NCBI RefSeq assembly: GCF_004792295.1
Contig: NZ_SRRY01000001.1
Span: 3,417,501-3,481,500 of the forward strand
Reading direction: 5' to 3'
DNA from: Pseudoalteromonas sp. MEBiC 03607
Lineage (GTDB): Bacteria > Pseudomonadota > Gammaproteobacteria > Enterobacterales > Alteromonadaceae
Length of the DNA: 64,000 nt
Shown: piece after piece, positions 7,766-16,805 of the stretch
Numbering within the stretch: position 1 is the first letter of the stretch
Layout of the letters: the number at the start of each line of letters is the position of its first letter
Position numbers and translations under genes: made by a program
The notes under the pieces: generated by a model
Told to the model about the DNA's origin: nothing
Databases searched by the model: none
Seen by the model: only the letters and a program-made list of their open reading frames with translations

Positions 7766-8857
7766 ATGAGCCAATTATTTAGTGCCGCGAAGATCGGAGA
7801 GCTCAATCTTACAAACCACATAGTTATCGCACCAATGTGTCAATACTCTGCCGAATCTGGACAGGCTAGCTCCTGGCACCGCATGCACTATGGTTCGCTG
7901 GCAACGTCTGGCGCTGGGTTGCTAATTTTGGAGGCCACAGCTGTTGAACCTATTGGCCGTATTTCTGCGGGAGATTTAGGACTGTGGGATGACGCAACAG
8001 AAGCCGCATTAGACAGTGTTTTGTCTGATGTTCGCGCTTGGTCTCCCATTCGTATAGGTATTCAGCTTGGTCATGCCGGGCGAAAGGCTTCTTGTCATGT
8101 GCCATGGCAGGGAGGTCATAAATTGACGATGGATGAAGGTGGCTGGCAAACGGTTGCTCCTTCTGCGTTGGCCTTCAATGAGCAAGACGAAACGCCAGAG
8201 TCACTCGACTTAGCGGGTCTTGCGCGTATTAAACAGGCGTTTGTTGACAGCGCAATTCGTGCAGTACGTGTAGGAATTGATCTAATAGAAATCCATGCGG
8301 CGCATGGTTACCTACTCCACCAATTTCTTTCTCCACTAAGTAACCAAAGGCAGGACCAATATGGTGGTTCGCTGGAAAATCGCCTACGCTTTCCTCTTGA
8401 AGTATTTGAAGCTGTGCGTAAAGCCATCCCTTCTTCAGTTCCGGTTGGAGTTCGTCTCTCGGCAACTGACTGGGTTGATGACGGTTGGGATGTTGAGCAA
8501 TCGATTGTGTTTGGTCAGCAACTGGAACAGCTGGGTTGTGACTATCTTCATGTTTCCAGTGGTGGGCTTTCGCCGCAGCAATCCATTGATGTAAAACCAG
8601 GGTATCAGCTTCCGTTTGCTAATGCCATTCGCCAACAAGTTACAATACCGGTAATAGGTGTAGGCTTAATCACCGAGCCACAGCAGGCTGAAGAAGCGCT
8701 GAAACAAGGGGATGCCGATTTGGTTGCATTAGGTCGCTCTGTACTTTTTAATCCGCATTGGCCTTGGCAAGCTGCCGTTGCGCTAGGTGCTCAGGTTCAG
8801 GCTCCGCCTCAATATTTGCGCTCTGAACCACATGGCTCGAAAGGTACGCTTGTTTAA
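7766..8857 (+). CDS. NADH:flavin oxidoreductase / Old Yellow Enzyme (YqjM/XenA-like)
   Basis: A 363-residue FMN-dependent TIM-barrel ene-reductase. APMCQYSA near residue 25 carries the Cys that tunes FMN in the thermophilic-like OYE class. IQLGHAGRK, the substrate-binding pair in EIHAAHGYL (H-x-x-H), LSNQRQDQYGGSLENR and the phosphate-binding VALGRS/GVGLIT region follow in family order. Such enzymes reduce activated C=C bonds (enals, enones, nitro-esters) with NAD(P)H; the physiological substrate is unknown. GAGAGG lies 6 nt before the ATG. Codon choice looks more GC-rich than in the neighbours, and the gene sits alone between two strong terminators, consistent with acquisition. Confidence 0.92.
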   Translation: MSQLFSAAKIGELNLTNHIVIAPMCQYSAESGQASSWHRMHYGSLATSGAGLLILEATAVEPIGRISAGDLGLWDDATEAALDSVLSDVRAWSPIRIGIQLGHAGRKASCHVPWQGGHKLTMDEGGWQTVAPSALAFNEQDETPESLDLAGLARIKQAFVDSAIRAVRVGIDLIEIHAAHGYLLHQFLSPLSNQRQDQYGGSLENRLRFPLEVFEAVRKAIPSSVPVGVRLSATDWVDDGWDVEQSIVFGQQLEQLGCDYLHVSSGGLSPQQSIDVKPGYQLPFANAIRQQVTIPVIGVGLITEPQQAEEALKQGDADLVALGRSVLFNPHWPWQAAVALGAQVQAPPQYLRSEPHGSKGTLV

Positions 8858-9265
8858 CCTTAAATATTTAACAGGCTGACTACAACACGCTCAAAATTTA
8901 AACGGTGGGCTATCGATACTTCTCCATTTTCTTTGCGCCAAGATGGAAACTGTTATTAAGTATCTACAGCTCACCAAAAAAACTCGTACTGTGCTACATA
9001 TTCTGTGTAATCGAAGACTCAAAAGCTATTGGTGCTTACTCATTAACCGTCACATTTGTCACGAGAGTTTAAGCTTCATGGCTAACAACAGTGTTAACAG
9101 GAAGACCTTGTCACTTAATCACAAACTCTTACCAGCACAAATGTGTGCTGTGTTCAGCCTACTTGGTTGGCTATTTACTCAGATTTGGCACGCTTATGCA
9201 GAGTTAGAGCTGTTGTCGATTTCTGGATATGCTGATTTCTGAAAACCAACAGTCATTATCCCTAT
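8858..9265. other. About 400 nt without a convincing gene
   Basis: A 99-codon plus-strand frame (8943-9242) is open here, but it has no ribosome-binding site, a Cys/His/Leu-rich composition and no recognisable family. I treat the stretch as non-coding or as decayed sequence downstream of the reductase. Confidence 0.4.
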
Positions 9266-9269
9266 AAAA

Positions 9270-9300
9270 AAATGCCAGTCAGTAAAACTGACTGGCATTT
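9270..9300. terminator. Terminator downstream of guaA
   Basis: AAATGCCAGTCAG-TAAAA-CTGACTGGCATTT, a 13-bp perfect stem flanked by A-runs on the left and T-runs on the right, so it works in both directions. It closes the guaBA unit on the minus strand and any plus-strand transcript from the reductase. Confidence 0.92.
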
Positions 9301-9340
9301 TTTATTGGCTTAAGGCTTTATTAGCTCTTTTGAGCTAGCC

Positions 9341-10918
9341 CTATTCCCATTCGATTGTTGCCGGTGGTTTACCTGAAATATCGTAAACAACACGTGAAAT
9401 ACCATCGATTTCGTTGATGATACGGTTAGAAACCACACCTAAGAACTCATAAGGTAAGTGTGACCAACGTGCCGTCATAAAGTCGATTGTTTCAACACAA
9501 CGCAGTGATACAACCCAGTCGTATTTACGCGCATCACCCATTACACCTACCGATTTAACTGGTAAGAATACAGTGAAGGCTTGGCTTACTTTGTGGTAAA
9601 GCTCAGCTTTGTGTAGCTCTTCGATGAAGATAGCATCTGCGCGACGTAGTAAGTCACAGTATTCTTTCTTGATTTCACCAAGTACACGAACACCTAAACC
9701 AGGACCCGGGAATGGGTGACGGTAAAGCATGTCGTAAGGTAGACCAAGCTCAAGGCCAATTTTACGTACTTCATCTTTGAATAGCTCACGTAATGGCTCT
9801 ACAAGACCCATTTCCATGTCGTCTGGTAAACCACCTACGTTGTGGTGAGATTTGATTACGTGTGCTTTGCCTGTTGCTGATGCAGCAGATTCGATTACGT
9901 CTGGGTAGATAGTACCTTGACCTAACCATTTAGCGCTTTTCAGCTTTTTAGCTTGCTCGTCAAATACTTTAATGAAAGTATGACCAATCGCTTTACGCTT
10001 ATCTTCTGGGTCTGACTTGCCAGCTAAGTCTGCTAAGAATTGATCTTCAGCATCGACTTTAACAATGTTTAGGCCAAACTTGTTGCCAAACATGTCCATA
10101 ACTTGCTGACCTTCGTTTAAACGAAGTAGACCGTTATCAACGAATACACACGTTAGCTTGTCGCCGATTGCACGGTGAATAAGCATAGCAACAACAGATG
10201 AATCAACACCACCTGATAAGCCTAAGATAACTTCATCATCACCCACAGTTTCTTTAATACGCTCGATAGCATCATCGATGATTTTAGCTGGTGTCCATAG
10301 CTTTTCGCAGCCACAGATATCAATTGCAAAACGCTCAAGTAAACGTTGACCTTGATGAGTGTGAGTTACTTCTGGGTGGAACTGTACGCCGTAGAAACGC
10401 TTTTCTTCCCAAGACATTGCAGCATGTGGACATGTTGATGTTTTAGCAGTAGTTTTGAAAGTATCTGGAATTTCCATTACTTTATCGCCGTGGCTCATCC
10501 AAACGTCTAGTACGCCAGCACCGCCGTCAGTAATGTGGTCTTCGATAGCATCGAATAACGCACAGTTACCTACTTTCTCAACTTGTGCATAACCAAACTC
10601 TTTCTTATCAGAGCTGTGTACGCTACCACCCAGTTGCGTTGCCATTGTTTGCATACCGTAACAGATACCAAGTACTGGAACGCCTGCGTTAAATACATAC
10701 TCAGGAGCACGTGGGCTGTTTTCAAGTGTTGTAGACTCAGGGCCACCCGACAAAATAATACCTTGTGGATTAAATTCGCGGATTTGCTCTTCAGTTACAT
10801 CCCATGCCCATAGCTCACAGTAAACACCAATCTCACGTATACGACGTGCGATTAACTGTGTGTATTGCGAACCAAAATCTAAAATGAGAATTCGTGAATC
10901 GTGAATGTCTTTGCTCAT
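9341..10918 (-). CDS. guaA: GMP synthase (glutamine-hydrolysing)
   Basis: A 525-residue cytoplasmic enzyme converting XMP, ATP and glutamine to GMP, the last step of guanine nucleotide synthesis. The N-terminal class I glutamine amidotransferase has the nucleophile C86 in LGICYGMQ and the His/Glu pair in VQFHPEV. The ATP pyrophosphatase domain carries the P-loop [10 protein letters not shown]. The C-terminal dimerisation domain ends in the conserved [11 protein letters not shown]. Length equals the E. coli enzyme (525). It lies 100 nt downstream of guaB on the same strand, the standard guaBA operon. Confidence 0.98.
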   Translation of the reverse strand: MSKDIHDSRILILDFGSQYTQLIARRIREIGVYCELWAWDVTEEQIREFNPQGIILSGGPESTTLENSPRAPEYVFNAGVPVLGICYGMQTMATQLGGSVHSSDKKEFGYAQVEKVGNCALFDAIEDHITDGGAGVLDVWMSHGDKVMEIPDTFKTTAKTSTCPHAAMSWEEKRFYGVQFHPEVTHTHQGQRLLERFAIDICGCEKLWTPAKIIDDAIERIKETVGDDEVILGLSGGVDSSVVAMLIHRAIGDKLTCVFVDNGLLRLNEGQQVMDMFGNKFGLNIVKVDAEDQFLADLAGKSDPEDKRKAIGHTFIKVFDEQAKKLKSAKWLGQGTIYPDVIESAASATGKAHVIKSHHNVGGLPDDMEMGLVEPLRELFKDEVRKIGLELGLPYDMLYRHPFPGPGLGVRVLGEIKKEYCDLLRRADAIFIEELHKAELYHKVSQAFTVFLPVKSVGVMGDARKYDWVVSLRCVETIDFMTARWSHLPYEFLGVVSNRIINEIDGISRVVYDISGKPPATIEWE

Positions 10919-10973
10919 GGAGTATCTCGTTAGTCAGGAACTGCTCCCCCAAAGGGAGATGATCAATAAATTA

Positions 10974-10993
10974 GGGCTAGCAAATGCTAGCCC
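10974..10993. promoter_or_regulatory. Hairpin in the guaB-guaA spacer
   Basis: GGGCTAGC-AAAT-GCTAGCCC, an 8-bp perfect stem 25 nt past the guaB stop. It has no U-run on the minus strand, so it more likely attenuates or stabilises the guaBA mRNA than ends it. Confidence 0.45.
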
Positions 10994-11018
10994 ATGTAAT
11001 TTCAATACCTTAAGGTAA

Positions 11019-12488
11019 TTAACCTAAGCGGTAGTTTGGCGCTTCTTTGGTAATTTGCACGTCGTGAACGTGTGACTCACCCATACCAGCTGAAGTAACG
11101 CGAACAAATTGAGGTTTAGTATTTAACTCTTCAATTGTTGCACAGCCTGTTAAGCCCATTGCGCTGCGAAGACCGCCCACCTGTTGGTGAATGATTGTCG
11201 CGATAGGACCTTTATAAGCAACACGGCCTTCGATACCTTCAGGAACAAGCTTGTCTGCTTCGTTCGATTTTTGGAAGTAACGGTCTGATGAACCTTCTTT
11301 TTGGTTCATAGCGCCAAGGCTACCCATACCACGGTAAGACTTGTAGTAACGACCTTGGTATAGCTCAACTTCACCCGGTGCTTCTTCAGTACCCGCTAGC
11401 ATTGAACCCACCATTACACATGATGCACCGGCAACAAGTGCTTTTACGATGTCACCAGAGAAACGAATACCACCGTCAGCGATAACAGGAATATCGCGGC
11501 CTTTTAAGCCTTCAACTGCGTCAGAAATAGCCGTAATTTGTGGTACACCACAACCTGTTACGATACGAGTAGTACAAATAGAACCAGGGCCAATACCTAC
11601 CTTAACAGCGTCAACACCTGCATCAGCAAGGGCAATCGCACCTTCAGCTGTTGCAACGTTACCTGCTACGATTTGTAAATCTGGGTATGTTTGACGTGTT
11701 TGAGCAACACGGTCGATTACACCTTGTGAGTGGCCATGTGATGTATCGATAAGTAATACGTCAACACCCGCTTCAACAAGGGCTGCGATACGCTCGTCAG
11801 TACCTGGACCAACACCAACAGCGGCACCTACACGAAGACGACCTTGATCGTCTTTACATGCGTGTGGCTTGTCTTGTGCTTTTTGGTAATCTTTTACAGT
11901 GATCATGCCTTTTAATTTAAATGCATCATCAACAACAAGAATTTTTTCGATACGGTGCTCGTGCATTAGACCTAAAATCTCATCACGGTCTGCACCTTCT
12001 TTTACAGTAACTAACGATTCTTTTTTCGTCATTACTGTAGAAACTGGCTGTTCAAGCTTAGTTTCAAAACGCATATCACGGCTTGTAACAATACCTACAA
12101 GGTTATTGTCAGCATCGGTTACAGGGAAACCTGAAAAACCTTTTTCTTCTGAAAGCGCGATAGCATCAGCAATTGTAAGATCCGCAGTCACAGTAACAGG
12201 GAAAGAAACAATACCTGCTTCGTACGTTTTTACTTTGCGTACGTTTTTAGCTTGCTCTTCAATTGTCATGTTTTTGTGGATGAAACCTAACCCGCCTTCT
12301 TGCGCTAAAGCAATCGCTAAGCGAGCTTCTGTAACAGTATCCATAGATGCTGAAACTAGCGGCAAGTTAAGATTGATACCACGCGTTAAACGAGTTGAAA
12401 TATTTGCCGTGTGTGGCAAAACAGTAGAATGACCCGGTACTAAAAGTACGTCGTCAAAGGTAAGAGCTTCTTTAGCGATTCTTAGCAT
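11019..12488 (-). CDS. guaB: IMP dehydrogenase
   Basis: A 489-residue enzyme oxidising IMP to XMP with NAD+, the committed step to GMP. The start chosen is the ATG at 12488 ([16 protein letters not shown]), which aligns with other GuaB proteins; the frame stays open 23 codons further, but that part is unconserved. The TIM barrel is interrupted by two CBS domains (about residues 95-205). The catalytic loop [11 protein letters not shown] contains the active-site Cys, and the flap GAMNQ region is present. It is transcribed with guaA and divergently from xseA across 134 nt, as in E. coli. Confidence 0.97.
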   Translation of the reverse strand: MLRIAKEALTFDDVLLVPGHSTVLPHTANISTRLTRGINLNLPLVSASMDTVTEARLAIALAQEGGLGFIHKNMTIEEQAKNVRKVKTYEAGIVSFPVTVTADLTIADAIALSEEKGFSGFPVTDADNNLVGIVTSRDMRFETKLEQPVSTVMTKKESLVTVKEGADRDEILGLMHEHRIEKILVVDDAFKLKGMITVKDYQKAQDKPHACKDDQGRLRVGAAVGVGPGTDERIAALVEAGVDVLLIDTSHGHSQGVIDRVAQTRQTYPDLQIVAGNVATAEGAIALADAGVDAVKVGIGPGSICTTRIVTGCGVPQITAISDAVEGLKGRDIPVIADGGIRFSGDIVKALVAGASCVMVGSMLAGTEEAPGEVELYQGRYYKSYRGMGSLGAMNQKEGSSDRYFQKSNEADKLVPEGIEGRVAYKGPIATIIHQQVGGLRSAMGLTGCATIEELNTKPQFVRVTSAGMGESHVHDVQITKEAPNYRLG

Positions 12489-12622
12489 AGTGCAACTTCT
12501 CACATGTGGATCTGAGTATAAGGAATTGCGGCCAAATTTTATCAGCGTTGTTGGCACGAGTAAATAAAATTATTCATTTATTTGTGTTAAAGTACACACA
12601 GATTTTTTTACTGGGGTTTTTA
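12489..12622. promoter_or_regulatory. guaB/xseA divergent promoter region
   Basis: 134 nt holding both promoters. TGTGT-N6-ACACA at 12583-12598 is a small inverted repeat near the xseA start. No confident PurR box was recognised. Confidence 0.4.
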
Positions 12623-13957
12623 ATGGCTTTCACGCAATCAACACAGCCTGTTTATACAGTCTCGCGACTAAATAAAGAAATTCGTCATGTTTTAGAGCAA
12701 GGCTTTTCGTCGCTGGTATTAAACGGCGAAATTTCTAACTTTATTGCCCCAGCCTCAGGACATTGGTACTTCACTTTAAAAGACGACCGAGCACAAGTAA
12801 AAGCAGCGATGTGGCGTGGCAATAATCGCGGCCAAACTTTTCGCCCGAGCAATGGTGCACAAGTGACCGTTCGCGCTCGCGTGTCATTGTATGAGCCCCG
12901 CGGTGATTATCAGCTGATTGTTGAACACATGGCCCCTGCCGGTGAAGGCTTATTAAAACAAGAATTTGACGCCCTTAAAATGCGCTTAGCTGCAGAAGGT
13001 CTATTTAGCTCAGCCCACAAAAAGCCATTACCAACCAATATAAATCGTGTTGGGGTGATCACCTCTGCCACAGGGGCTGCTATTCGCGATATTCTTACTG
13101 TATTAAAACGCCGCGCTCCGCAGCTTGAAGTCGTGATTTACCCAGCAATGGTGCAAGGTGCAGATGCCCATAGCCAACTAATAGAAAAAATAAACATCGC
13201 CAACCAGCGTAACGAAGTAGATGTTCTTATATTAGGTCGCGGTGGTGGCTCACTCGAAGATTTGTGGTGCTTTAACCATGAGCAATTGGCCCGTGCCATT
13301 TTTGCAAGTCACTTACCCATCGTTAGCGCGGTCGGTCACGAAGTTGATACCACGATTAGTGATTATGTCGCCGATATTCGCGCAGCCACTCCTTCAGCTG
13401 CTGCGGAGCTTGTTAGCCCAAACAGCGAAGAGCTGCACAACAAAGTTAAGCAGTTAGTTAGACACTTAAATCATGCCTTTAAACATTCATTGGCAGTAAA
13501 ACGCAGTACCGCAACGCAATTTGAGCACCGCTTACAGCTTTGTCATCCGCGTAATCAACTCAATCAACAAGCGCAAAAATTAGATGAGCTAAGTTTAGCC
13601 TTACACGGCGCGATGAATAGTAAAATTCAGCGATATGAGCGAGTACTTGCTAACTTAACACCACGCTTAATGCAACGTTCTCCTGAAAAGCAGTTAGCTA
13701 AGAGCGAGCATCAGCTGACGCAATTACATGCTAGGCTTACACAAGCAATGCAACAACAGCTTTCAGGTTCTCGAAACAAGCTTTCATTACAGGCAAGTCG
13801 TTTAGATTCTGTAAGTCCGCTCAGTGTGTTGGCGCGTGGTTACAGCATTACTAAAAACCAACAAGGTGGGGTGGTGAAATCGGTTAACGATGTAAGTTCT
13901 GGTGAGCTTATAACTACCGAACTTGCCGATGGTCAACTGCAATCAAAAGTTGTATAA
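12623..13957 (+). CDS. xseA: Exodeoxyribonuclease VII large subunit
   Basis: A 444-residue protein. The start at 12623 (MAFTQSTQPVYTVSRLNKEI) is preferred over upstream in-frame codons because GGGG lies 8 nt before it and the family begins here. It has an N-terminal OB fold (about 10-110), then the catalytic domain with GVITSATGAAIRD and the GRGGGSLEDLW motif, and a long C-terminal coiled coil that binds the small subunit XseB. With XseB it degrades single-stranded DNA to oligonucleotides in repair and recombination. xseB is not in the window. It ends 2 nt before the stop of the convergent gene at 13960. Confidence 0.96.
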   Translation: MAFTQSTQPVYTVSRLNKEIRHVLEQGFSSLVLNGEISNFIAPASGHWYFTLKDDRAQVKAAMWRGNNRGQTFRPSNGAQVTVRARVSLYEPRGDYQLIVEHMAPAGEGLLKQEFDALKMRLAAEGLFSSAHKKPLPTNINRVGVITSATGAAIRDILTVLKRRAPQLEVVIYPAMVQGADAHSQLIEKINIANQRNEVDVLILGRGGGSLEDLWCFNHEQLARAIFASHLPIVSAVGHEVDTTISDYVADIRAATPSAAAELVSPNSEELHNKVKQLVRHLNHAFKHSLAVKRSTATQFEHRLQLCHPRNQLNQQAQKLDELSLALHGAMNSKIQRYERVLANLTPRLMQRSPEKQLAKSEHQLTQLHARLTQAMQQQLSGSRNKLSLQASRLDSVSPLSVLARGYSITKNQQGGVVKSVNDVSSGELITTELADGQLQSKVV

Positions 13958-13959
13958 AA

Positions 13960-14607
13960 TTACTCCGTGCTTGCAATAATGGTTAGACTATCGTCACTTG
14001 AGGTGGTGGAAGTAAATTTAAATTGCTTCCACCAGCTTTGCTCCACCATTTTATCGGTCATGTTACGCCAATAATGGCTTGGCAACTCATCAACCCCCTC
14101 AGGTTGCAGCAGTTTAAACTGACAAACTGAGCTTTTGCATCTAGAGATACTCATTTCTGGCTGCACGGGTAAGTCTGCCATAATTAAAAAGTCGCTCATG
14201 GCTGTTTCAATTTGGTAAGCCCACGCCTCATCTCGAGATTGCTCTTCTAATAAAGTATAAAGATCCTCTAGATGTGAGTTGATTTGCTGCGGAGGTATCG
14301 CACTTGAACGGTAACTGGCAATCACCGCTTGTTGGTTTTCGACTTGTAACTTCAGCTCTGCGACTTGTTGCTCAAGCTCGCTTTTGCTAACAGCTACTGA
14401 ATTAACTTCAGCGACTTGTTTTTTAATAACAGGCGCTACAGCAGTGGCTTGCTGCTCTGGGACTTCCATTGTTTGCATTTCAACAAATTCTTGCTGATAA
14501 GTTTGCGGCTGATGTTGTGGGTCAGGTTGAAAAAATGACATGGCTACAGCGCCACAAATAAATGACGCTATAACAGCTAACCCAAAAGATAATTTAGACA
14601 ATTCCAT
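13960..14607 (-). CDS. Membrane-anchored periplasmic protein of unknown function
   Basis: 215 residues, not recognised. A single N-terminal membrane segment (about 6-24) is followed by a Gln/Pro-rich linker, a predicted coiled coil (about 75-100) and a C-terminal globular part with two cysteines four residues apart (C157, C162) that could form a disulfide in the periplasm. It lies 20 nt downstream of cysE on the same strand, so the two are probably cotranscribed, but nothing ties it to cysteine synthesis. Similar small anchored proteins with a Cx4C pair are common in Alteromonadales without assigned role. Confidence 0.75.
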   Translation of the reverse strand: MELSKLSFGLAVIASFICGAVAMSFFQPDPQHQPQTYQQEFVEMQTMEVPEQQATAVAPVIKKQVAEVNSVAVSKSELEQQVAELKLQVENQQAVIASYRSSAIPPQQINSHLEDLYTLLEEQSRDEAWAYQIETAMSDFLIMADLPVQPEMSISRCKSSVCQFKLLQPEGVDELPSHYWRNMTDKMVEQSWWKQFKFTSTTSSDDSLTIIASTE

Positions 14608-14627
14608 TGCACTTTATTGGTGTAAAA

Positions 14628-15452
14628 CTACAACATAGCACTGGTGTGCGATGCATTACTAGCGGTAGTCGTACCATCATCTAAAAAGTTTTGGTTCATG
14701 CTTTCTGCTGGGCAAGGGCAGCTTGGTTTACCCACAACTTTAGCTGGTACACCAACAACCGTAGTGTGTGCTGGAACCGCACTCAGCACCACAGAATTGG
14801 CACCAATACGCGCCCCCTCACCTACTTCGATGTTACCCAGTACTTTTGCACCCGCGCCAATTAATACGCCGGCACGAATTTTAGGGTGGCGATCACCTTG
14901 CTCGTTACCTGTACCACCTAAGGTTACTGATTGAAGAATCGATACATTATCTTCGATAACCGCTGTTTCACCAATTACAATCCCAGTTGCATGGTCAAAC
15001 ATAATACCATGGCCAACTTTACAAGCAGGATGGATATCAACGCCAAAAACCTCTGAGGTTCTACTTTGAATGAAGCGAGCAAGCTCTTTTCGGTTTTGTT
15101 GCCATAAGCAGTTTGCGAGTCGATGAGCCTGAATTGCATGGAAGCCTTTTAGATTAAGAATGACAGTTAAGTAACTATCGGCTGCAGGGTCGCGATCTTT
15201 AACTGCTTTTATGTCATGAGCAACATGCGTTAGCATTAAGTCACATTTAACAAAGGCTTGGTCGAATAATTCACGAATAGTAAACGCCGAAACCACCGCA
15301 TCAGCGAGTTTATTAGCAACAATAAAACTCAGCGCTGAACCTAAACATTCATGATTTAACACACACGAATAAACGTGACTTGCTAAAAGCGGTTCACGGG
15401 AAACGACTTCGTTTGCTTCTTCACGGAGCTTTTGCCAAATTTCATGACGCAT
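14628..15452 (-). CDS. cysE: Serine O-acetyltransferase
   Basis: A 274-residue cytoplasmic enzyme transferring acetyl from acetyl-CoA to serine, giving O-acetylserine for cysteine synthesis. The N-terminal helical SATase domain (about 1-140) is followed by the left-handed beta-helix of hexapeptide repeats. The conserved DIHPACKVGHGIMFDHATG region contains the catalytic Asp/His, and GGTGNEQGDRHPKI is the acetyl-CoA loop. The C-terminal tail ends in Met-Leu rather than the classical Ile that docks in CysK and mediates cysteine feedback, so complex formation may differ. Length matches E. coli (273). Confidence 0.97.
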   Translation of the reverse strand: MRHEIWQKLREEANEVVSREPLLASHVYSCVLNHECLGSALSFIVANKLADAVVSAFTIRELFDQAFVKCDLMLTHVAHDIKAVKDRDPAADSYLTVILNLKGFHAIQAHRLANCLWQQNRKELARFIQSRTSEVFGVDIHPACKVGHGIMFDHATGIVIGETAVIEDNVSILQSVTLGGTGNEQGDRHPKIRAGVLIGAGAKVLGNIEVGEGARIGANSVVLSAVPAHTTVVGVPAKVVGKPSCPCPAESMNQNFLDDGTTTASNASHTSAML

Positions 15453-15790
15453 AATATTGCCTTTCTGGTTGTACCTAACTGCTAAGGCTTAAGTTTAACG
15501 GATTTGTAGCAAGATGTACTAACCCGTTGTTTATTTGTTCTGGTTATATCTAATAACCAGAGTAGCAAAACCACTTTTTGCTCATTTTAAGGGAGTTTTA
15601 AGGCTATCTCATATGACAGAAGCAAACTCAGAGCTGAAGCCAACAATTAAATTAAACTTCTTATATTTCAATAACAAAACAGATATGACATCTTACCTGT
15701 CATATGCCAAAATAGGCACTGGCATATCGCTGACGGCGTAAAAAACAAAAATAATCATTAAATTTACATCATCAACTTAACAAGGAAACG
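15453..15790. promoter_or_regulatory. 338-nt intergenic region with nested inverted repeats
   Basis: CATATGACAG at 15610-15619 and CTGTCATATG at 15697-15706 are exact inverted repeats; another ATATGACA lies at 15683-15690. TATGCC-N12-GGCATA overlaps the right arm (15703-15726). These look like operator half-sites serving the operon that starts at 15791, whose second gene is an XRE regulator. A 68-codon frame crosses the region but lacks a good ribosome-binding site. Confidence 0.5.
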
Positions 15791-16195
15791 ATGATGAAAA
15801 ACGACGTACTAAACTCACATAAACTAGGTTATAAATTTTACTTTCAAGATGGTGATAACCAAATCGCATGCTTTGGTCACATCATGAGCGGTAAAGAACA
15901 AATATATGTAAACGACGAATTGGTTAGTGAAAAGCGCAGCTTCGGCTTTAAAAGTCATCACGACTTTAACTACCAAGATACTGCTTATGCTGTCGATTTT
16001 GAGATGCAAAACATACTCACAGGCAAGCTTGAATGTTCGTTTTACAAAGCTGGTAAATTAGTAAAACAAAGCACACAAACCGCGCTTACTGATAACCCAA
16101 AACAAGTGGCTATGGTTACCTTAGGCTGTTTTATTGGTGGTGCAATATTTGGTTACGCAGTCGTTACTTTCATTGAACCGTTTCTTGGGAAGTAA
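15791..16195 (+). CDS. Unknown protein with C-terminal membrane anchor
   Basis: 134 residues, no family recognised. The first 100 residues are soluble with beta-rich character and alternating aromatic and charged residues; the segment at about 107-127 is a glycine-rich membrane helix (VTLGCFIGGAIFGYAVV). Two adjacent ATGs (15791, 15794) follow an AAGGA ribosome-binding site, the second being better spaced. It is the first gene of a tight three-gene operon: 3 nt before the XRE regulator and then a 31-codon membrane peptide. All three products carry one membrane helix each, so they may act together at the inner membrane. Tail-anchored topology with a cytoplasmic domain is inferred from the lack of a signal peptide. 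Confidence 0.75.
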   Translation: MMKNDVLNSHKLGYKFYFQDGDNQIACFGHIMSGKEQIYVNDELVSEKRSFGFKSHHDFNYQDTAYAVDFEMQNILTGKLECSFYKAGKLVKQSTQTALTDNPKQVAMVTLGCFIGGAIFGYAVVTFIEPFLGK

Positions 16196-16198
16196 CTG

Positions 16199-16516
16199 AT
16201 GCAGCTGAATCCCAATACAATCAAGACGCTTAGACTTAAATTCGATTGGACGCAGCAGCAATTGGCCGATGCCTGTGATGTAAGCCTACGTACCATTCAG
16301 CGAGTTGAAAAAGAAGGTGCGGCATCAAAAGAAACCACCATGAGCCTATGCGCAGTATTTGAAGTACGCCAAGGTGAGCTAATTAAACTCGATGACGATG
16401 TATCTGAACAAAGCGCAACACACGCAGTGAGTAAGCAAAATCTCGCTGCAATCGTAGCGGCTTCTTCGTTTATTAGTTTTGCTCTTGGTATGGCGACGGT
16501 ATTAGTTATTTTTTAG
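16199..16516 (+). CDS. XRE-family regulator with C-terminal membrane helix
   Basis: 105 residues. An N-terminal XRE helix-turn-helix (about 7-62: LRLKFDWTQQQLADACDVSL, RTIQRVEKEG) is joined by a short acidic linker to a single membrane helix (about 82-105) that ends the protein. It should be a DNA-binding protein tethered to the inner membrane. Membrane-tethered XRE proteins can report membrane events to nearby promoters; the target here is probably its own operon, whose upstream region carries inverted repeats. It starts 3 nt after the previous gene and is followed after 9 nt by a tiny membrane ORF. Confidence 0.85.
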   Translation: MQLNPNTIKTLRLKFDWTQQQLADACDVSLRTIQRVEKEGAASKETTMSLCAVFEVRQGELIKLDDDVSEQSATHAVSKQNLAAIVAASSFISFALGMATVLVIF

Positions 16517-16525
16517 GAGCAGCCA

Positions 16526-16621
16526 ATGACCAAGGAACAACGTGGCTATGCAACACTTATAGCCTTCATGAAAGTAGCAATATTGTGCGGCATTGCCGTG
16601 AAAATTGCCTCTTTATTTTAA
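16526..16621 (+). CDS. Small 31-residue membrane peptide
   Basis: The ATG at 16526 follows a strong AGGAG at 7-nt spacing, and the frame encodes MTKEQRGYATLIAFMKVAIL followed by CGIAVKIASLF. A charged N-terminus of seven residues leads into one membrane helix. It begins 9 nt after the XRE gene in the same operon. A single-pass peptide beside two single-pass proteins suggests an assembly partner or a regulator of the membrane-tethered XRE factor; a toxin-like peptide is another possibility. Short length limits certainty, but the ribosome-binding site and hydrophobic pattern are good. Confidence 0.6.
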   Translation: MTKEQRGYATLIAFMKVAILCGIAVKIASLF

Positions 16622-16630
16622 TAAGTTCTC

Positions 16631-16663
16631 TGTCAGAGTTGAGCCTCGGGCTTGATTCTGACA
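16631..16663. terminator. 15-bp GC/GU stem-loop after the XRE operon
   Basis: TGTCAGAGTTGAGCC pairs fully with GGCTTGATTCTGACA around a TCG loop, three of the pairs being G-U. It lies 9 nt past the small ORF. No U-run follows, so it may be a 3'-end stabiliser or Rho-assisted terminator. Confidence 0.55.
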
Positions 16664-16805
16664 CGAAGCTGCATCCCAAAACGACGTAATTTTCTAAAAT
16701 ACGTTTTGCCACCTTCCTCGCTATTATCAGACGTATCCATATATTCTTAAAAAGCAGCAGCACAGAAAAGCTAGCTATTTAGGATTATTTTTTACGACCA
16801 TAACA

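Noticed and set aside
8943..9242. 99-codon plus-strand frame after the reductase gene
   Set aside because: No ribosome-binding site, odd composition and no recognisable family; likely chance in a gene-free gap.
12489..12557. N-terminal extension of guaB
   Set aside because: The 23 upstream codons have no conservation; the family starts at [11 protein letters not shown].
12506..12622. N-terminal extension of xseA
   Set aside because: 39 codons lie in the divergent promoter region; a GGGG ribosome-binding site and homology favour 12623.
15535..15741. 68-codon frame before the XRE operon
   Set aside because: No good ribosome-binding site, and it overlaps the inverted repeats that look regulatory.
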